NCBI RefSeq assembly: GCF_029892425.1
Contig: NZ_JARXWB010000013.1
Location: 62,001-126,000 of the forward strand
Direction of reading: 5' to 3'
Source: Bradyrhizobium sp. BR13661
GTDB taxonomy: Bacteria; Pseudomonadota; Alphaproteobacteria; Rhizobiales; Xanthobacteraceae
Length of the DNA stretch: 64,000 bases
In this document: one piece after another, positions 34,885-44,138 of the stretch
How the letters are laid out: each line of letters opens with the position of its first letter
How positions within the stretch are numbered: position 1 is the stretch's first letter
Position numbers and translations under genes: made by a program
Notes under the pieces: generated by a model
What the model was told of the DNA's origin: nothing
Seen by the model: only the letters and a program-made list of their open reading frames with translations
Databases searched by the model: none

Positions 34885-36120
34885 CTACACCGCGGCTTCG
34901 CTAAAGAGAACGCCGTCGTGCACCATTTCGTCGACCTGTTCAGCAGAGAACCCCAGCGAGGCTGCGATGCGGCGGTTATCCTGGCCGAGTAACGGCGCGG
35001 GCGTGCGCACCGTCGTGTCGCAATCGGAGAAATGAAACGGCAGGTTGGGCAGCGTGACCTTGCCGAGCACAGGATGCTCCTGCTCGACCAACATGCCGCG
35101 CGCATGGATCTGCGGATCCTTCACGACTTCCGCGATGGTCTGCACGGGGGCGGACGGCACACCGGCTTCGTCGAGTGCCGCGAGGCATGCATCCCGAGAC
35201 GGCTGCGACAGCGTCCACTTGCGCACGATCTCCATCGCCTCGGCATAATGGGCGTTACGGGCAGCGGGCGTGGTGAAGCGCTCGTCGGATGCCAACGTAT
35301 CTCCCCCGATCAGGCTCGCCAATCGTCGCCACGCATCATCGACCTGCGCGGCGATGACAAGATTGCCGTCCTTTGCCGGAAAGACGCCGTAGACGGTCGA
35401 GTCCGGCTGTCCGCTTCCAGTCTGCTTCGGCAGGTCGATACCGCCGGAGAGGAAGTAGCGCTGAACCGCATAGTCGTGCATCGAGACCATGCAGTCGTAC
35501 AGCGCCAGATCGATGTGTTGGCCGCGTCCGGACGACGCGCGGCCGACCAGCGCGGCGTTGATGGCAGCCACGCCGTGAATGCCGGTGTACATATCGGCCA
35601 ATGGCATCCGCAGCAGCGGCGGCGCTTCACCGGGATTGCCCAGTTGCGCCAGAGCGCCCGACATCGCCTCTGCGATCAGGCCGAAGCCCGGGCGGTCGGC
35701 ATAGGGACCGGTGTGGCCATAGGCGGAAACCGAGCAGTAGATCAGTTTGGGATTCCGCGCCGAGAGCGCCTTGTAGCCAAGCCCGAGGCGCTCGAGCGCG
35801 CCGGGGCGGTAGTTCTCGATGAAGACGTCGGCCGTGTCGATGAGCTTCATCATCATGTCGAGACCGCGCTTGTCGCGCAGGTCGATGCACAATCCCTGCT
35901 TGCCCATGTTCTGCTGCAGGAAGTAACCAGATTGTCCGTCCTTAAAATAGCCATGGGCGCGGCCCGCATCGCCTTGCTTCGGACGTTCCACCTTGATGAC
36001 CTCTGCGCCCATCGCGGCGAGGCAACGGCCCATGAACGGGCCTGCAAGGAAATGGCTGTAGTCGATGACGCGAATGCCTTTGAGCGGCAGGTTCTGGAGC
36101 GGCAGATCTTGCGCGGTCAT
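34885..36120 (-). CDS. CaiB/BaiF (family III) CoA transferase
   Basis: About 411 residues. The N-terminus (LKGIRVIDYSHFLAGPFMGR), the block VIKVERPKQGDAGRAHGY and the catalytic-Asp region PLADMYTGIHGVAAINAALV fit family III CoA transferases. It moves CoA between carboxylic acids. The start overlaps the stop of the MaoC gene (ATGA), so the two are made together. It implies that an acid in this pathway is activated to its CoA ester. The longer open frame upstream is a shadow of the MaoC gene. Confidence 0.94.
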   Translation of the reverse strand: MTAQDLPLQNLPLKGIRVIDYSHFLAGPFMGRCLAAMGAEVIKVERPKQGDAGRAHGYFKDGQSGYFLQQNMGKQGLCIDLRDKRGLDMMMKLIDTADVFIENYRPGALERLGLGYKALSARNPKLIYCSVSAYGHTGPYADRPGFGLIAEAMSGALAQLGNPGEAPPLLRMPLADMYTGIHGVAAINAALVGRASSGRGQHIDLALYDCMVSMHDYAVQRYFLSGGIDLPKQTGSGQPDSTVYGVFPAKDGNLVIAAQVDDAWRRLASLIGGDTLASDERFTTPAARNAHYAEAMEIVRKWTLSQPSRDACLAALDEAGVPSAPVQTIAEVVKDPQIHARGMLVEQEHPVLGKVTLPNLPFHFSDCDTTVRTPAPLLGQDNRRIAASLGFSAEQVDEMVHDGVLFSEAAV

Positions 36121-36587
36121 GCCTGCTCTCCTGCGGCGTTGGTCTTCGGGCGCATCGGAATCATCAGCCGGTGCTCGCCGAGCTGCACCACTTCGCCGCG
36201 TTGATTGATCAGCTCTGAGGGTAGCACCACGATGCCCCACCCTTCCCGCTTCGTGGTGCGCATTGAACCAACGCGGAACTTCACGTGCACGGTATCGCCG
36301 AGCTTGATCGGCAGCTTGAAATCCCACGTCCAGCCCAGCGACATTCCCGGAAGGAATCGGTAGTCGGCACGCGTCTTCAAACCATCGGCCAGCGACAGGC
36401 CAAACAGCCCGTGCGCGACTCGCGTGCCGAACGGTGTGGTCTTGGCGTATTCCTCGTCGACATGAACAGGCGTGAAATCGCCGGTCAGTTCGGCATAGGC
36501 ATTCACCATCGCTTCGGTGACCGTCACGGCAGGGGTGACGCATTCGTCGCCGACCTTGGCATCGTCCCAGTAGCGCTCATCGCTCAT
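36117..36587 (-). CDS. MaoC-family hydratase/dehydratase
   Basis: About 156 residues with a single hot-dog fold. The hydratase motif is LTGDFTPVHVDEEYAKTTPF followed by GTRVAHGLFG, with Asp and His active-site residues. It adds or removes water on a CoA ester. Its coupling to the CoA transferase (4-base overlap) suggests that it acts on that product. Confidence 0.92.
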   Translation of the reverse strand: MSDERYWDDAKVGDECVTPAVTVTEAMVNAYAELTGDFTPVHVDEEYAKTTPFGTRVAHGLFGLSLADGLKTRADYRFLPGMSLGWTWDFKLPIKLGDTVHVKFRVGSMRTTKREGWGIVVLPSELINQRGEVVQLGEHRLMIPMRPKTNAAGEQA

Positions 36588-36599
36588 GTCGCGTGTTCC

Positions 36600-36986
36600 T
36601 TAGGCCCGTGGATTGATCGCCAGCGCAGCTTCCACGGCGCCCGCACTGGCTTGCAAGATTTCGACGTTCAGCCCGCCCGGCAGCTCGAGCCAGTTTGGCC
36701 CCGCGGGTAACGCCTTGGCGCCCCAGGCGGCGGCACGGGCGAGCACACCTTCGTAATCGTCGACCATGATGCCGAGATGGGCGAGGCGCCCCTCCGGCCC
36801 GGCAAAATGCGGATCCTCGATGAGTTGCACGCTTCCGAGCACCCAGACCTGCCGCGCGCGCGCGCCATCGGCGGGCTGCTCGTCGCGAACGGCAAGACCG
36901 AGCACCTCTCGAAAGAAGCCGACGTGACGATCGACGTCCGGCACGCGGATCGCGACGTGTTCGACGTAAGCGCGGGGCAACGACAT
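36600..36986 (-). CDS. VOC-family (glyoxalase-fold) protein
   Basis: About 128 residues. Paired beta-alpha-beta units are seen in YVEHVAIRVPDVDRHVGFFR and LAHLGIMVDDYEGVLARAAA, and the C-terminal metal-ligand Glu is in LNVEILQ. The family includes dioxygenases, epimerases and lyases, so the reaction is open. ATG 36986 is used; it starts 4 bases after the stop of the reductase gene upstream. Methylmalonyl-CoA epimerase-like and isomerase roles are possible. Confidence 0.85.
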   Translation of the reverse strand: MSLPRAYVEHVAIRVPDVDRHVGFFREVLGLAVRDEQPADGARARQVWVLGSVQLIEDPHFAGPEGRLAHLGIMVDDYEGVLARAAAWGAKALPAGPNWLELPGGLNVEILQASAGAVEAALAINPRA

Positions 36987-36990
36987 CGTC

Positions 36991-37935
36991 TCAGGCCTTT
37001 CCCGGATAATCGCTGCGGGCGTACTCAATCCCTTTGACCAGCGCGACGAGGGTGGCGTTGACGGGGGTCGGCACGTTGAGCTTGGCGCCCCAACGCACGA
37101 CCGAGCCGTGAATGTAATCGACCTCGGTGAGATTGCCGGACTGCAAGCTCTGCAACATCGACGTCTTGAACTCGGGCGGTAAGCCGGCAGACGCCATCGT
37201 CCAGGCAAGGCGCGGATCGGCAATCGAGATCTTAACGCCGGCAGCTTGCGCCACCGCGATGCCCTCCGAGATTGCGGCCAGCGCGCAATCTTCCAGGATC
37301 GGCAGCGAATAGAGACCGCCATAAGTCAGGCCGGTAACGGCGGTGATTCCGCCACCGGCGACGTTGATGAACAACTTGTCCCACATCGTGCCCATGATGT
37401 TGTCGCTGAGCAGTGTGAGGACGCCGGCGCGATTGAACGTCTCGGAAATTCGCTGTGCGCGTTCGGTCAAGCGTCCATCGAGCTCGCCGATGATGGTTTC
37501 CTTGCCGACGACCCCGGAGCGAACATGACCGGGTCCGAGCAGTACGCCGCCAACATAGGTCTTGCCTGCAATGACCCTGTGACGACCGACTTCCTCCGAA
37601 AGGATGTCTTCGTGGCCAAGGCCGTTTTGCAGCGACATCACAACCGTCTGCGGCCCGATGACCGGCGCTGCCGCCCGGATCGCATCTCGCGTGTGATAGG
37701 ATTTGACGAGGACGATGACGAGGTCCGCCACGATGCCGACCTGGCTCGCGGAGGTACAGGCCGAGATCTTCACGACCGTCTCGGCATCGCCTTCGAGCAT
37801 CCGCAGACCACGGGCATTGATCGCGTCGACATGAGCCTGAAACGGATCGATCAACCAAACCTCGGTCCCGCCGCGCGCCAGCGTGCCGCCGATGGTCGAG
37901 CCCAAGGCTCCCGCTCCGACAAAGCAGATCCTCAT
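36991..37935 (-). CDS. Ketopantoate reductase-family (PanE/ApbA-like) protein
   Basis: About 314 residues. The Rossmann motif is FVGAGALGSTIGGTLARGG, with VLVKSYHTRDAI and LQNGLGHEDIL typical of the family, and the catalytic Lys region is MWDKLFINVAGGGITAVTGL. It is the first gene of the twelve-gene operon. In a catabolic operon a 2-oxoacid or 2-hydroxyacid dehydrogenase role is more likely than pantothenate synthesis. It is divergent from the LysR gene at 38038. Confidence 0.92.
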   Translation of the reverse strand: MRICFVGAGALGSTIGGTLARGGTEVWLIDPFQAHVDAINARGLRMLEGDAETVVKISACTSASQVGIVADLVIVLVKSYHTRDAIRAAAPVIGPQTVVMSLQNGLGHEDILSEEVGRHRVIAGKTYVGGVLLGPGHVRSGVVGKETIIGELDGRLTERAQRISETFNRAGVLTLLSDNIMGTMWDKLFINVAGGGITAVTGLTYGGLYSLPILEDCALAAISEGIAVAQAAGVKISIADPRLAWTMASAGLPPEFKTSMLQSLQSGNLTEVDYIHGSVVRWGAKLNVPTPVNATLVALVKGIEYARSDYPGKA

Positions 37936-38037
37936 CCGAACGCTTCTCCCTCGCCGATTTTGGCGTTGGAAGCGTGCTAGCAGGATGCGTAGTATTTGGA
38001 TATGCTATGACACTTATAACCATTATTGCAGATCGCA

Positions 38038-39018
38038 ATGAAGCAACGGGATCCGTCCGAGACGAACCTTTTGGAGCCGCGCCTGCTCCGGCTGTTTGAC
38101 GCGCTGTTCTCCACCGGCAGCGTCACCAAGGCCGCCGAGAAGCTCGGTCAAAGCCAGCCGACGATTTCCATCTGGCTGGCGCGCTTGCGAAAGGAATTGG
38201 ACGATCCGCTCTTCATCCGGTCGGCGGAAGGAATGCTGCCGACCCCGCGCGCCGAGGCTCTCATCGGTACGGCCAGACAGGCATTGGAGATGCTGCGTCG
38301 TCTGGCGGAGCTTCGCTCCGAGTTTGATCCCGCGAGCGCCAAGCGCCGCTTCGTCATCTGCATGACCGATGCGAGCCACATCACGCTCCTGCCCGCCATC
38401 CTCGCGCATGTTCGTCGCGTCGGTCCCGGCATCCGCATCGAAGCAGCACAGATCGGTGCCGACACCCCCCGGATGCTGCAGTCTGGCGAGGCCGATCTGG
38501 CGCTCGGCTACATCTCGGACCTCGACGCTGGGCACTTTCAACAGGCACTTTTTCCGCAGGATTGGGTCTGCCTGGCGAACGCAAGACATGCCCGGATCCG
38601 CGACCGCATCACAGCAAAGGATTTCAGGCGTGAGGCGCACGTCCTCATTCGCTCCGGCACAGGACATCAGTTGCTCGCGGACGCGCTGCGGGAGCAGCAG
38701 ATGGTCCTTGACGTTGCGCTCGAGCTACCGGGCTTTTTGGGGCTACCCGCAATCGTCGGGACGACCGACCTGATCGCCACCCTTCCAAGGCACATTGGCG
38801 AAACGCTGGCTCACTACTACGGACTCAACGTGCTCAACTGTCCGCTGGCGATCTCCGGCTTCACGGTAAAGCAATATTGGCACGCCCGTTTCCACCACGA
38901 TCCGGCAAGCCAATGGTTGCGTGATGTATGCGCGGAGCTTTTTCAACAGCAGGAAGTGCGAGGTCTACATCGTTCCAGTCGGCCGAGGAAGCGAAGGCCA
39001 TGCGATTTGCCATCGTAG
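38038..39018 (+). CDS. LysR-family regulator of the hydroaromatic-type operon
   Basis: About 326 residues. The helix-turn-helix is TGSVTKAAEKLGQSQPTISI, followed by LRKELDDPLFIRSAEGM, and the effector domain runs to about residue 305. ATG 38038 is used in preference to TTG 38026. It is divergent from the twelve-gene operon with a 102-bp gap, so it very likely controls that operon in response to the imported acid or its product. The C-terminal ~25 residues are basic and Arg-rich, unusual for the family. It is the last complete gene before the tRNA fragment. Confidence 0.93.
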   Translation: MKQRDPSETNLLEPRLLRLFDALFSTGSVTKAAEKLGQSQPTISIWLARLRKELDDPLFIRSAEGMLPTPRAEALIGTARQALEMLRRLAELRSEFDPASAKRRFVICMTDASHITLLPAILAHVRRVGPGIRIEAAQIGADTPRMLQSGEADLALGYISDLDAGHFQQALFPQDWVCLANARHARIRDRITAKDFRREAHVLIRSGTGHQLLADALREQQMVLDVALELPGFLGLPAIVGTTDLIATLPRHIGETLAHYYGLNVLNCPLAISGFTVKQYWHARFHHDPASQWLRDVCAELFQQQEVRGLHRSSRPRKRRPCDLPS

Positions 39019-39088
39019 TCGAGAGCGTCTAGGACGCCTCCCACAATTCGGTTTCTCGTTCTGCGGCGAGCGATGTCCGACCGCGGCT

Positions 39089-39133
39089 TGGTGGGCGCAC
39101 CAGGGCTCGAACCTGGGACCCGCTGATTAAGAG
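39089..39133 (-). other. 3' fragment of tRNA-Lys(CTT): probable att site
   Basis: Read on the minus strand this is the 3' half of a tRNA: half the anticodon loop (CTCTTAA), the 3' anticodon stem (TCAG), variable loop, T arm CCAGG-TTCGAGC-CCTGG, acceptor TGCGCCC, discriminator A and CCA. The 5' half is absent; upstream of CTCTTAA the sequence is unrelated. Such truncated copies arise when an element integrates into a tRNA gene. The orientation (3' end leftwards) places the element on the right, with the complete tRNA at its far end outside this window. Confidence 0.8.
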
Positions 39134-39905
39134 GCGTATGATTTCGACGAACAATCAATGGCTATTCCGACAAGCCCACCCACATACCGGCATTGAAGCC
39201 GCAACAGCTTTACACTTTGTCGGAATGGCTGGTCGCTATCCTCTCGGAGAGATGCGTAAAGTATCGAGGGTTCGAGCCGCTGGAGCGCTACCGACCCCCG
39301 CTGCTAGGATTCTCTTTGTTCTCAAATTGCGCCGGCAGCATTCTGTCGATGCGCGAAGAAGGCCCCGCGGGACTCCACCTCCGACACTTGAGCTCTTCTC
39401 CCTCTGCGGCAGACAATAAACTCGCTGCTCTCGCCAGTGTCGGTCTGTCCAACCATCCCGCCTGCCCTGCTCACATTGGCTGTGGCGAGATTTTTCTTGA
39501 TCTCCCGGTGCACACGTTGTGCACGCGACGCCTTCTAACCATTTGAAACACCTGAACTCTCGCTCCAATCCGTCATGGGGAAGTTTCAGCTAGGCCCAGC
39601 AATCTATGTCCGACTGGAGCCAATCAGATCGAGGTTCATCCAGAGCCCCTATCCCATGAGCCCACTGAGCATTCCCGCCTCCGCTACGATCTCAAGCGAT
39701 CCGCGCCTTGCGCGCGCTATGGGAAGTGCCGATGTCGGCCTGAGTCCTTGCGCCGGCCAACGGCCCTCGCACGTCGCGCTTCACGTTTAGACGCCTGCGC
39801 CGAGGTGGACTGCGCTAGGCCTGCCATGTGCGCGTCCGAAATTCGTTGGTCGCTTCTAACAGTGCAGGCGGATGGTGATGCCCGATGTTGACTGACAAAA
39901 TCCAG
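39134..39905. other. Stretch without a supported gene next to the att site
   Basis: About 770 bases. Several frames of 60-117 codons exist, but none has a ribosome site plus recognisable protein. No integrase is visible here. The sequence looks less GC-biased than its surroundings, as expected for an element end. Confidence 0.5.
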
Positions 39906-39919
39906 TTGATCCATGTCAG
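39906..39919 (+). promoter_or_regulatory. FixK/FNR-like box TTGATCCATGTCAG
   Basis: Matches TTGA-N6-TCAA at all but the last base. The same 14 bases recur at 45440-45453, with extended similarity on both sides. It lies about 120 bases before the TPR gene at 40038. Confidence 0.5.
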
Positions 39920-40037
39920 TAAAATGTCAGCCATCAAAGCCCATATATTGACCAACACCAAAATCAACGAGACAGGACCCGATTTGCCGTCTGGTTCTAC
40001 CAAAGGTCCCCGTCGTAAAGTGGCTAGAGTGCAGGCA

Positions 40038-40694
40038 ATGACAGAACCGCTCGCAAGAGTTGCGGCCGGCGCAACGCTCAGAGCAGGCCTGACAGGCGCA
40101 GCGATGACTGCAATGCTGGTCGCGTATTGCACCTCGCCAGCTTCAGCCCTGAGCGAAGAAGACTGGGATTCTTGCGCGCGTTCCGCTGAGCTATTGTCTG
40201 ATCGCCCTATCCGGGGATGCACGGCGGTGATTACCGCAGGGGAGCGGATTCTCGCCCAATTGGTCGCAGCTTACAATAATCGTGGCCTTGCGTTCAGGGC
40301 GAGAGGGGATCTGGACCGCGCCGTAGAGGACTATGATAAGGCCATCAGCCTCATGCCCGACCACTATGTCGCCATCAACAATCGCGGCGTGGCGTTGATG
40401 GCCAAGGGCGAGTTAGACCGCGCTATCACGGATTTTGATCAGGCAATTCGACTGAAATCGGACTACCTCGCAGCGTTTGGTGCTCGAGCAGCGGCTTATA
40501 GCCGCAAAGGCCTGTTCGACCGCGCTATCGCCGACCTCGACGTTGTCATCAAAGCAGATCCGAAAAATCAGGTTCTCATCCGCGAGCGCGGAACGATGAA
40601 GGCAAAAATCGGCGACGGGGTCGGTGCGGAAGCGGATTTTCGTCGAGCAGAGGCCCTTGTCTCCGGCAGTACGGCTCCAGTCCGCCCGAAATGA
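40038..40694 (+). CDS. Secreted tetratricopeptide (TPR) repeat protein
   Basis: About 218 residues. A signal peptide (ATLRAGLTGAAMTAMLVAYC, cleavage near ASA-LS) is followed by a Cys pair region (DSCARSAELL, IRGCTAVI). Three or four TPR units follow, e.g. AYNNRGLAFRARGDLDRAVE and AINNRGVALMAKGELDRAIT. TPR proteins are protein-binding scaffolds; this one is periplasmic. The start is uncertain: 39885 is the longest frame, but 40038 places the signal peptide at the N-terminus. A FixK-like box lies upstream. Confidence 0.85.
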   Translation: MTEPLARVAAGATLRAGLTGAAMTAMLVAYCTSPASALSEEDWDSCARSAELLSDRPIRGCTAVITAGERILAQLVAAYNNRGLAFRARGDLDRAVEDYDKAISLMPDHYVAINNRGVALMAKGELDRAITDFDQAIRLKSDYLAAFGARAAAYSRKGLFDRAIADLDVVIKADPKNQVLIRERGTMKAKIGDGVGAEADFRRAEALVSGSTAPVRPK

Positions 40695-40738
40695 CAACGC
40701 CCCCGGTTTGATACGAAAGGTCGAGGGATCGGGAAACT

Positions 40739-41062
40739 TCACCGATAGGGGACGTCGATCACGCCAAATTCCGAAACCGGCACGATCCAATAGACGATCC
40801 TGGATCCCACGAAGGCCGCCTTCAGTCGTTCGAGCAACTCAGCCGCGGCTTGTGCCTCAAGGATCGTCCGCACGATCAACTCGTCTGCATGTCCTTTGAC
40901 CCGCTCGGCTGATGTCTGCAATCGAACATCGGGACCGTGTCCCGCAGCGTCCGATGCGGTGAAACCGGAAACAAGATCGCGTTGTTCGCTAAGGTAGTCG
41001 AACAACTCGTCCCGGAGTGATCGGCCGGCGATCAGCGTGAGGCAGACAAATTCGGCACTCAT
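40739..41062 (-). CDS. DUF3240 family protein
   Basis: About 107 residues, ferredoxin-like/P-II-like size, resembling the DUF3240 proteins often encoded behind heavy-metal RND pumps. Its start overlaps the stop of the pump gene by 4 bases, so translation is coupled. It has no signal peptide and likely acts in the cytoplasm, perhaps as a small regulator or metal binder. The function of the family is not established. Confidence 0.8.
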   Translation of the reverse strand: MSAEFVCLTLIAGRSLRDELFDYLSEQRDLVSGFTASDAAGHGPDVRLQTSAERVKGHADELIVRTILEAQAAAELLERLKAAFVGSRIVYWIVPVSEFGVIDVPYR

Positions 41063-44000
41063 TTGGTACCCTTCACAATGCCACCAAACCGGCGATAGAG
41101 GATTGGCAGAAGAATGAGCGTCAAAGCCGTGGACGACAACAGGCCGCCGATCACCACGATCGCGAGAGGCCGCTGGATCTCTGATCCCGGACCGGTCGCA
41201 AACAACAAAGGGATCAAGCCCAAAGCCGTGATGCTCGCCGTCATCAGGACCGGCCTGAGCCTGCGCTGGGCGCCGTCGATGACAATGCGCCCCTCCGGCA
41301 CACCATGAGCGCGTAGCTGGTTGAAATAGGAGACCAGCACGACGCCGTTGAGCACCGCAATTCCAAGCAATGCAATGAACCCGACGGACGCCGGGACCGA
41401 AAGGTATTCGCCGGTAAATACCAGCGCAAAGACGCCGCCAATCACAGCAAACGGGATATTGACCAGGACCAACAACGCTTGTCGGATCGAACCGAAGGTC
41501 GTGAACAGCAGCACAAAGATCAGCCCGATCGCCACCGGCACCACGATCGAGAGGCGCGCGGCCGCACGTTGCTGATTCTCGAACTGACCGCCCCAGGTAA
41601 GTCTGTAACCCTGCGGCAAGGGCAGCTCCGTGGCGACCTTCTGCCGGGCCGCTTCGACAAACCCGACCATGTCGCGGCCGCGAACGTTGGCCCGCACTAC
41701 GCTCATTCGGTTCCCGTTCTCGCGATTGACCAGGACGGGACCGTCCACCCGTTGAATCCGGGCCACTTGCGAGAGGGCCACATGCTGACCCGAGGCAAGG
41801 GTTAGCGGCAGGCTTGCGAGGAGCGTGGGTGCTTCACGTGTGGTTTCGCTGCCACGCACGAGGATGGGGGTGCGGCGTCCTTCTTCCAGCACCGTTCCGA
41901 TCGTACGTCCTTCGATCTGGGTGCGCAGAGAATTCGAGATGGCGTCCACCGTCAGGCCGAGCCGCCCCGCCTCCATCCGATTCACAGCGACCGTGTAATA
42001 TTGGGCACCCTCGTTGAGTGTGGTGTAGACATCCTCAGCGCCGTCGATGCTGGACAAAATGACGGATAGCTTACTCGCGATCTCATTGAGCTTGCCGATA
42101 TCAGCTCCAAAGATTTTCACCGCGACATCGCCGCGGACGCCGCTGATCATTTCCTGCACGCGCATGTCGATCGGCTGTGTAAAGCTGAGCGACAGCCCCG
42201 GGAAATTGCCGAGCACTTGCCGCAACTCTTCAATCAGGGCAGATTTGTCGATTGTCTTCCGCTCTTCTGCGGGCTTCAGCACCAAGAATGTGTCGGTCTG
42301 GTTAGGTCCCATCGGGTCAAGCCCGAGCTCGTCGGACCCGGTTCGGGCCACGATGCTCTTGACGTCAGGGACTTTCGCGAGGATAGCCGACTGAAGTTTG
42401 GCATTGATCGCAATCATTTCATCGAGATTGATCGATGGCAGAGCCTCGACGCTGACGATGATGTCGCCCTCGTCCATCGTCGGCATAAACGTCTTGCCGA
42501 GCAAGGTGTAGGCATAGCCGGCAGCAATGAGGGCCGCTATCGCCGCGATGATTACCTTGCGCTCATTGTTCAGAGCCCAAGCAAGTGCAGGCGCATAAAG
42601 CCGCGACGCGATCCGGATCAGCCACGGTTCGTGGTGCGACGTGCTCTTGAGGAGAAACGAAGTAGCCACGGGGATGACCGTGAGCGCCAAGAGCAGCGAG
42701 CCGCCGAGCGCAAAGATAATCGCGAGCGCAACAGGGATGAATAACTTCCCTTCGAGCCCCTCCAGCGTCAGCAGCGGCACGAATACGATCATGATAATCA
42801 GCACGCCCGAGGCGACCGGCTGAAGCACCTCGGAGACAGAGCGGTAGATGATATGGACTAGCGGGGTAGCCTTGCCCTGCGGTTCCTTGCTAAGATTTCC
42901 CACGACGTTCTCGACAACCACCACCAGCGCGTCGATCAGCATGCCGATAGCGATGGCAAGGCCGCCCAAGCTCATCAGGTTTGCAGACATGCCGACTATG
43001 CGCATGACAATAAGGGCGATCACGATCGCGAGCGGCAGGCATAGGGCGATCACCAGAGAGGCTCGCCAGTTGCCGAGAAATAGCAGGAGGAGAACGACGA
43101 CAAGGACGGTTGCTTCGCCAAGCGCACGGATAACCGTGCCAACCGCGCGGTCAACCAGCCGGCCACGGTCGTAGAAGACCTGGATACTGACACTTTGAGG
43201 GAGTGATTGCTTAATCTCGTCGAGGCGCGCCTGCACGTCTGCCACGAGTTGACGCGCGTTGGCGCCTCGCAGACCAAGCACGAGGCCTTCGACCGTTTCG
43301 CCGTGACCATCGGCCGTGACAGCGCCGTACCGTGTCAGCGCCCCTAACTGGACGCGGGCAATATCCTTGACCCGGATCGGAACCCCATCTTTGGTATCGA
43401 CGACGATTTGCCTGATGTCGTCAATGGTCCGAATGCTGCCTTCTATACGCACAAGAGCGCTGTCTTCGCCCTGATTGACACGGCCCGCGCCGTCATTGCG
43501 GCTGTTCATCTCGATCGCGCGCCGAAACATCTCGTAGGAAATGCCGCGAGCCGCAAGCGCGTCGCTGAGCGGGACAATTTCAAAAGCCCGGACATGGCCA
43601 CCGAGCGCATTGACGTCGGCCACTCCGGGCACTGTCCGCAGCGCCGGACGGATTACCCAATCGAGCAGACTTCGCCGCTCGGCCAGCGAGAGCTCCGCAC
43701 TTTCGATGGTGAACATGAACATTTCACCGAGTGGACTGGTAATCGGAGCGAGTCCGCCGGTCACCCCCTCTGGAAAATCGCGACTGATATTGGCCAGGCG
43801 CTCGGACACTTGGTTCCGCGCCCAGTAGATGTCAGTCCCATCCTCGAAATCGACTGTGACGTCTGCAAGTGCGTATTTTGTGGTCGAGCGCAGAATTTTC
43901 TTGTTTGGCAGCCCGAGCAATTCGAGCTCGATCGGAACCGTGACTCTCTGTTCCACTTCCTCCGGCGTGAGACCCGGTGCCTTCATGATCACTTTGACCT

Positions 44001-44136
44001 GGACCGGCGACACATCCGGGAAAGCGTCGATTGGAAGACTAGGCAACAAGACCAGACCAGCGCCGATCAGCAGAAGTACGCCAAGAGCAACGAACAGCCG
44101 CTGCGAAAGCGCAAATGCGACAAGACGCTCGAGCAC
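41059..44136 (-). CDS. Heavy-metal RND efflux pump, CusA/CzcA family
   Basis: About 1025 residues. The N-terminus has IDAFPDVSPVQVKVIMKAPG and LTPEEVEQRVTVPIELELLG, both hallmarks of heavy-metal (HME) RND pumps. In the fourth segment the motif is GMLIDALVVVVEN, with one central Asp rather than the pair seen in drug pumps. It exports metal cations such as Co/Zn/Cd/Ni or Cu/Ag with proton antiport; the metal cannot be decided by eye. It forms an operon with its adaptor gene and DUF3240. No CusC/CzcC outer-membrane channel gene is next to it. Confidence 0.95.
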   Translation of the reverse strand: MLERLVAFALSQRLFVALGVLLLIGAGLVLLPSLPIDAFPDVSPVQVKVIMKAPGLTPEEVEQRVTVPIELELLGLPNKKILRSTTKYALADVTVDFEDGTDIYWARNQVSERLANISRDFPEGVTGGLAPITSPLGEMFMFTIESAELSLAERRSLLDWVIRPALRTVPGVADVNALGGHVRAFEIVPLSDALAARGISYEMFRRAIEMNSRNDGAGRVNQGEDSALVRIEGSIRTIDDIRQIVVDTKDGVPIRVKDIARVQLGALTRYGAVTADGHGETVEGLVLGLRGANARQLVADVQARLDEIKQSLPQSVSIQVFYDRGRLVDRAVGTVIRALGEATVLVVVLLLLFLGNWRASLVIALCLPLAIVIALIVMRIVGMSANLMSLGGLAIAIGMLIDALVVVVENVVGNLSKEPQGKATPLVHIIYRSVSEVLQPVASGVLIIMIVFVPLLTLEGLEGKLFIPVALAIIFALGGSLLLALTVIPVATSFLLKSTSHHEPWLIRIASRLYAPALAWALNNERKVIIAAIAALIAAGYAYTLLGKTFMPTMDEGDIIVSVEALPSINLDEMIAINAKLQSAILAKVPDVKSIVARTGSDELGLDPMGPNQTDTFLVLKPAEERKTIDKSALIEELRQVLGNFPGLSLSFTQPIDMRVQEMISGVRGDVAVKIFGADIGKLNEIASKLSVILSSIDGAEDVYTTLNEGAQYYTVAVNRMEAGRLGLTVDAISNSLRTQIEGRTIGTVLEEGRRTPILVRGSETTREAPTLLASLPLTLASGQHVALSQVARIQRVDGPVLVNRENGNRMSVVRANVRGRDMVGFVEAARQKVATELPLPQGYRLTWGGQFENQQRAAARLSIVVPVAIGLIFVLLFTTFGSIRQALLVLVNIPFAVIGGVFALVFTGEYLSVPASVGFIALLGIAVLNGVVLVSYFNQLRAHGVPEGRIVIDGAQRRLRPVLMTASITALGLIPLLFATGPGSEIQRPLAIVVIGGLLSSTALTLILLPILYRRFGGIVKGTK

Positions 44137-44138
44137 GA

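Noticed and set aside
39089..39133. Complete tRNA-Lys gene
   Set aside because: Only the 3' half is present; the D arm, the 5' anticodon stem and the 5' acceptor strand are missing.
39239..39300. GGTTCGAGCC near 39.27 kb as a second tRNA T arm
   Set aside because: No matching stem or acceptor strand around it; a chance similarity.
39193..39546. 117-residue frame next to the tRNA fragment, considered as integrase remnant
   Set aside because: No tyrosine-recombinase motif (Arg, His-x-x-Arg, Tyr) is visible and no ribosome site.
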